Shown piece by piece: positions 61,706-64,000 of a stretch of 64,000 bases of DNA. Numbering within the stretch: position 1 is the first letter of the stretch; each line of letters opens with the position of its first letter. The translations under genes and the position numbers were made by a program. This DNA comes from Gilliamella apicola (lineage in GTDB: Bacteria; Pseudomonadota; Gammaproteobacteria; Enterobacterales; Orbaceae), in assembly GCF_003202915.1 (NCBI RefSeq), contig NZ_QGLP01000004.1:124001-188000 (forward strand). The letters run 5' to 3'. Under the pieces are notes generated by a model, which saw only the letters and a program-made list of their open reading frames with translations, had not been told where the DNA came from and searched no databases.

Positions 61706-61771
61706 ATGGTAATGATGATTTCAGGTATTATTGGTACCACCGGCACTATTATTAATTATAGGGCGGGTTGA
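61706..61771 (+). CDS. thrL: thr operon leader peptide
   Basis: A 21-codon frame reads MVMMISGIIGTTGTIINYRA then Gly and stop. It contains five isoleucines in three clusters and three threonines in six codons, as expected for a leader that senses Thr-tRNA and Ile-tRNA. It is preceded by AGGA and followed at once by an attenuator and thrA. Stalling at the Thr/Ile codons would free the segment at 61762-61769 to pair with 61796-61803 and so prevent termination. Confidence 0.9.
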   Translation: MVMMISGIIGTTGTIINYRAG

Positions 61772-61820
61772 TTTTTCCTTAAAAAAATTTCGAAAAACCC
61801 GCCAAAAAGGCGGGTTTTTT
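61762..61820 (+). promoter_or_regulatory. thr operon attenuator with competing antiterminator
   Basis: The terminator stem is AAAACCCGCC with GGCGGGTTTT (61794-61803 with 61809-61818), AAAAA loop and T-run. The end of the leader frame contains an identical GGCGGGTT (61762-61769), which can pair with AACCCGCC (61796-61803) instead. The two structures exclude each other, the hallmark of transcription attenuation. Confidence 0.9.
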
Positions 61821-61954
61821 ACTTTGTGAAACAAAAAATTCAAAAACATAAATTAAAGTAAAAACAATTCAATATATTGATTTTATGTATATCTTTTAAA
61901 AATGGTATTTTGAATTATTATTGGCATAAATTAGAAAAATAAGTAAGGTGTGAT

Positions 61955-64000
61955 ATGAAAGTTTTAAAATTTGGAGGAACATCTGTTGCCAACGCAGAAC
62001 GCTTTTTGCGTGTAGCAGAGATTATTGAAAATAATGCTAAACAAGAACAGACGGCAACGGTTTTATCTGCACCCGCTAAAATTACCAATCATTTAGTTGC
62101 AATGGTCGAAAAAACAGTTGCCAAGCAAGATATCCAAACTAATATCTACGATGCTGAAAAAATCTTTGCTGACTTATTAGCTGGTATTGCCGAAGCGCTT
62201 CCTAATTTTGCCTATGAAAAAATGAAAAAGTTTGCTCTTAATGAGCTAAATAATGTCAAACAACTGTTAGAAGGTATTCGACTATTAGGCCAATGTCCGG
62301 ATAGTATTAATGCCACTATCATTTGTCGAGGTGAAAAACTTTCGATTGCTATAATGGAAGAATTGCTAAAAGCAAAAGGGCATGAAGTTACTGTTATTAA
62401 TCCTGTGGCAATGTTAATTGCGCAAGGCGATTATTTAGAGTCGACAGTTGATATTGTCGAGTCATCTCATCGAATCAGTGAAATGCGTATTCCTCCAGAA
62501 AATATAATTTTGATGCCAGGTTTTACCGCAGGTAATGAAAAGGGTGAATTAGTTGTTTTAGGACGTAACGGTTCAGATTATTCGGCTTCAGTATTAGCCG
62601 CCTGTTTACGCGCCAATAGCTGTGAAATTTGGACCGATGTCGATGGAGTTTATACCTGTGATCCGCGAATTGTGCCAGATGCCAAACTACTACAAACAAT
62701 GTCTTATCAAGAAGCTATGGAATTATCTTATTTTGGTGCTAAAGTGCTTCACCCAAGAACAATCTTACCGATTGCGCAATTCCAAATTCCATGTTTAATC
62801 AAAAATACCAATAATCCAGATGCTCCAGGCACTTTAATTGGCGCTAATGTGATTGACAGTTCAACGCCCGTCAAAGGTATTACTAACTTAAATAATATGG
62901 CCATGATAAATGTATCAGGTCCAGGATTGAAAGGTATGGTTGGTATGTCGGCGCGGGTTTTTTCCGCCATGTCCTATGCCGGTATTTCTGTCGTACTTAT
63001 TACCCAATCATCGTCTGAATATAGTATTAGTTTTTGTGTGCCTCAAACCGAACTATACCGCGCGGAAGAGGCATTGAGTGAAGAGTTTTATTTAGAATTA
63101 AAAGATGGCCTACTCGAACCAATTGAAGTAATTGAAAAATTAGCGATTATCTCCGTAGTTGGTGATGGCATGCGTACTTTACGTGGCTTATCGGCTAACT
63201 TCTTTACCGCATTAGCGCGCGCCAATATTAACATTGTGGCAATTGCCCAAGGTTCATCAGAACGCTCAATCTCAGTTGTGGTTGATAATGATGTTGCGGT
63301 AATGGGGGTTCGAGTGACTCACCAAATGTTATTCGGTACTGACAAAATGTTAGATGTATTTGTTATTGGTGTTGGTGGTGTTGGTGGTGCCTTGGTGGAT
63401 CAAATCGGTCGTCAACAAAAATGGCTTAAAAATAAACAAATTGACCTACGGGTTTGTGGTTTATTTAATTCCAAACACTCAGTACTTAATCGTGATGGAA
63501 TTAACTTAGATAATTGGCGTGATCAAATAAAACAAAGTGAAACCAGTTATAATCTAAACGGTATTATTGAATTTGCTAAAAATAACCGGCTGCTTAATCC
63601 AATTTTAGTCGATTGTACTTCAAGTAGTGATGTATCAGATAAATATGTTGATTTTCTGGCTAATGGTTTTCATGTGGTAACCCCGAATAAAAAAGCCAAC
63701 ACCAGTTCAATGGCTTATTACCTTCGTTTACGCCAAGAAGCAGCAAATAGTAAGCGTAAATTCCAATATGATACCAACGTTGGTGCTGGGCTACCGGTAA
63801 TCGAGAACTTACAGAATCTGCTTAATGCCGGTGACGAATTAATTAAGTTTTCCGGAATTTTATCGGGTTCATTATCTTTTATTTTTGGTAAGTTAGATGA
63901 AGGTATGTCATTATCAGAAGCAACTAAGTTGGCGAAAGAGAAAGGGTTTACCGAACCTGACCCGCGTGATGACTTATCCGGAACCGACGTAGCAAGGAAA
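61955..64000 (+). CDS. thrA: Bifunctional aspartokinase I / homoserine dehydrogenase I, 5' part
   Basis: ThrA catalyses the first and third steps from aspartate to threonine. The frame is open from ATG 61955 to the window edge (682 codons of about 820). The kinase domain starts [18 protein letters not shown] and has [14 protein letters not shown] (about residue 205) and the [10 protein letters not shown] segment. Two ACT regulatory repeats follow (about 310-460), then the homoserine dehydrogenase Rossmann motif [14 protein letters not shown] (about 470) and [10 protein letters not shown]. Threonine feedback is expected from the ACT repeats, and transcription is controlled by the leader and attenuator just upstream. 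The 3' end lies outside the window. Confidence 0.98.
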   Translation, partial: MKVLKFGGTSVANAERFLRVAEIIENNAKQEQTATVLSAPAKITNHLVAMVEKTVAKQDIQTNIYDAEKIFADLLAGIAEALPNFAYEKMKKFALNELNNVKQLLEGIRLLGQCPDSINATIICRGEKLSIAIMEELLKAKGHEVTVINPVAMLIAQGDYLESTVDIVESSHRISEMRIPPENIILMPGFTAGNEKGELVVLGRNGSDYSASVLAACLRANSCEIWTDVDGVYTCDPRIVPDAKLLQTMSYQEAMELSYFGAKVLHPRTILPIAQFQIPCLIKNTNNPDAPGTLIGANVIDSSTPVKGITNLNNMAMINVSGPGLKGMVGMSARVFSAMSYAGISVVLITQSSSEYSISFCVPQTELYRAEEALSEEFYLELKDGLLEPIEVIEKLAIISVVGDGMRTLRGLSANFFTALARANINIVAIAQGSSERSISVVVDNDVAVMGVRVTHQMLFGTDKMLDVFVIGVGGVGGALVDQIGRQQKWLKNKQIDLRVCGLFNSKHSVLNRDGINLDNWRDQIKQSETSYNLNGIIEFAKNNRLLNPILVDCTSSSDVSDKYVDFLANGFHVVTPNKKANTSSMAYYLRLRQEAANSKRKFQYDTNVGAGLPVIENLQNLLNAGDELIKFSGILSGSLSFIFGKLDEGMSLSEATKLAKEKGFTEPDPRDDLSGTDVARK

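Overview
The window is AT-rich chromosomal DNA of a gammaproteobacterium. MukF-MukE-MukB, OxyR with both redox cysteines, CpxR-CpxA, FabR, LptD with its four cysteines, YejM, and the rpsU-dnaG-rpoD operon all resemble enterobacterial proteins. The very low GC content, short intergenic regions and loss of several genes from otherwise conserved neighbourhoods fit the Orbaceae (Gilliamella, Frischella, Orbus; insect-gut symbionts). That assignment is an inference from content and base composition, not from a database search.

Layout. 1-6.4 kb: the 3' part of lon, then ppiD, a ComEA-like helix-hairpin-helix protein and priA (reverse). 6.5-10.5 kb: moaCDE, a frameshifted ybhL, and a yejM/lapC-like inner-membrane protein. 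10.5-19.1 kb: a long reverse-strand block pcnB-lptD-surA-rsmA-apaH-sppA (RNA polyadenylation, outer-membrane LPS insertion, periplasmic folding, 16S methylation). 19.5-28.1 kb: oxyR, fabR, an exported alpha/beta hydrolase, pntA-pntB (reverse), an MFS transporter and a Fur-box-controlled exported DUF4198 protein (reverse). 28.4-34.9 kb: the condensin operon mukF-mukE-mukB.

35-41.7 kb is the accessory part. It holds a divergent LepA/EF4-like GTPase transcribed away from a MerR-family (NmlR/AdhR-type) regulator, with a regulator-type palindrome inside the lepA promoter. It also holds remnants of a galactitol-type PTS, a LemA protein, an orphan lipoprotein, about 750 bp without a recognisable gene, and a decayed tyrosine integrase next to tRNA-Leu(GAG). 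I read this as the scar of an integrative element beside the tRNA.

41.7-64 kb returns to core genes: secG, thiI, cpxR-cpxA-trmL, efp with divergent epmB, rpmH-rnpA-yidD-yidC, nudC, hemB (reverse), rpsU-dnaG-rpoD, a YfeH-like symporter, pitA, uspA, ydfG, a small unknown gene, and the thr operon start. The thr region has a Thr/Ile-rich leader peptide and attenuator followed by the 5' two thirds of thrA.

The most unusual points are the inducible-looking LepA paralogue with an altered C-terminal domain, the ybhL frameshift caused by loss of one 4-bp repeat unit, the Fur box in front of a DUF4198 protein whose mature N-terminus should be histidine, and gene losses (hupB, pdxA, apaG, sthA, moaA) from conserved neighbourhoods.
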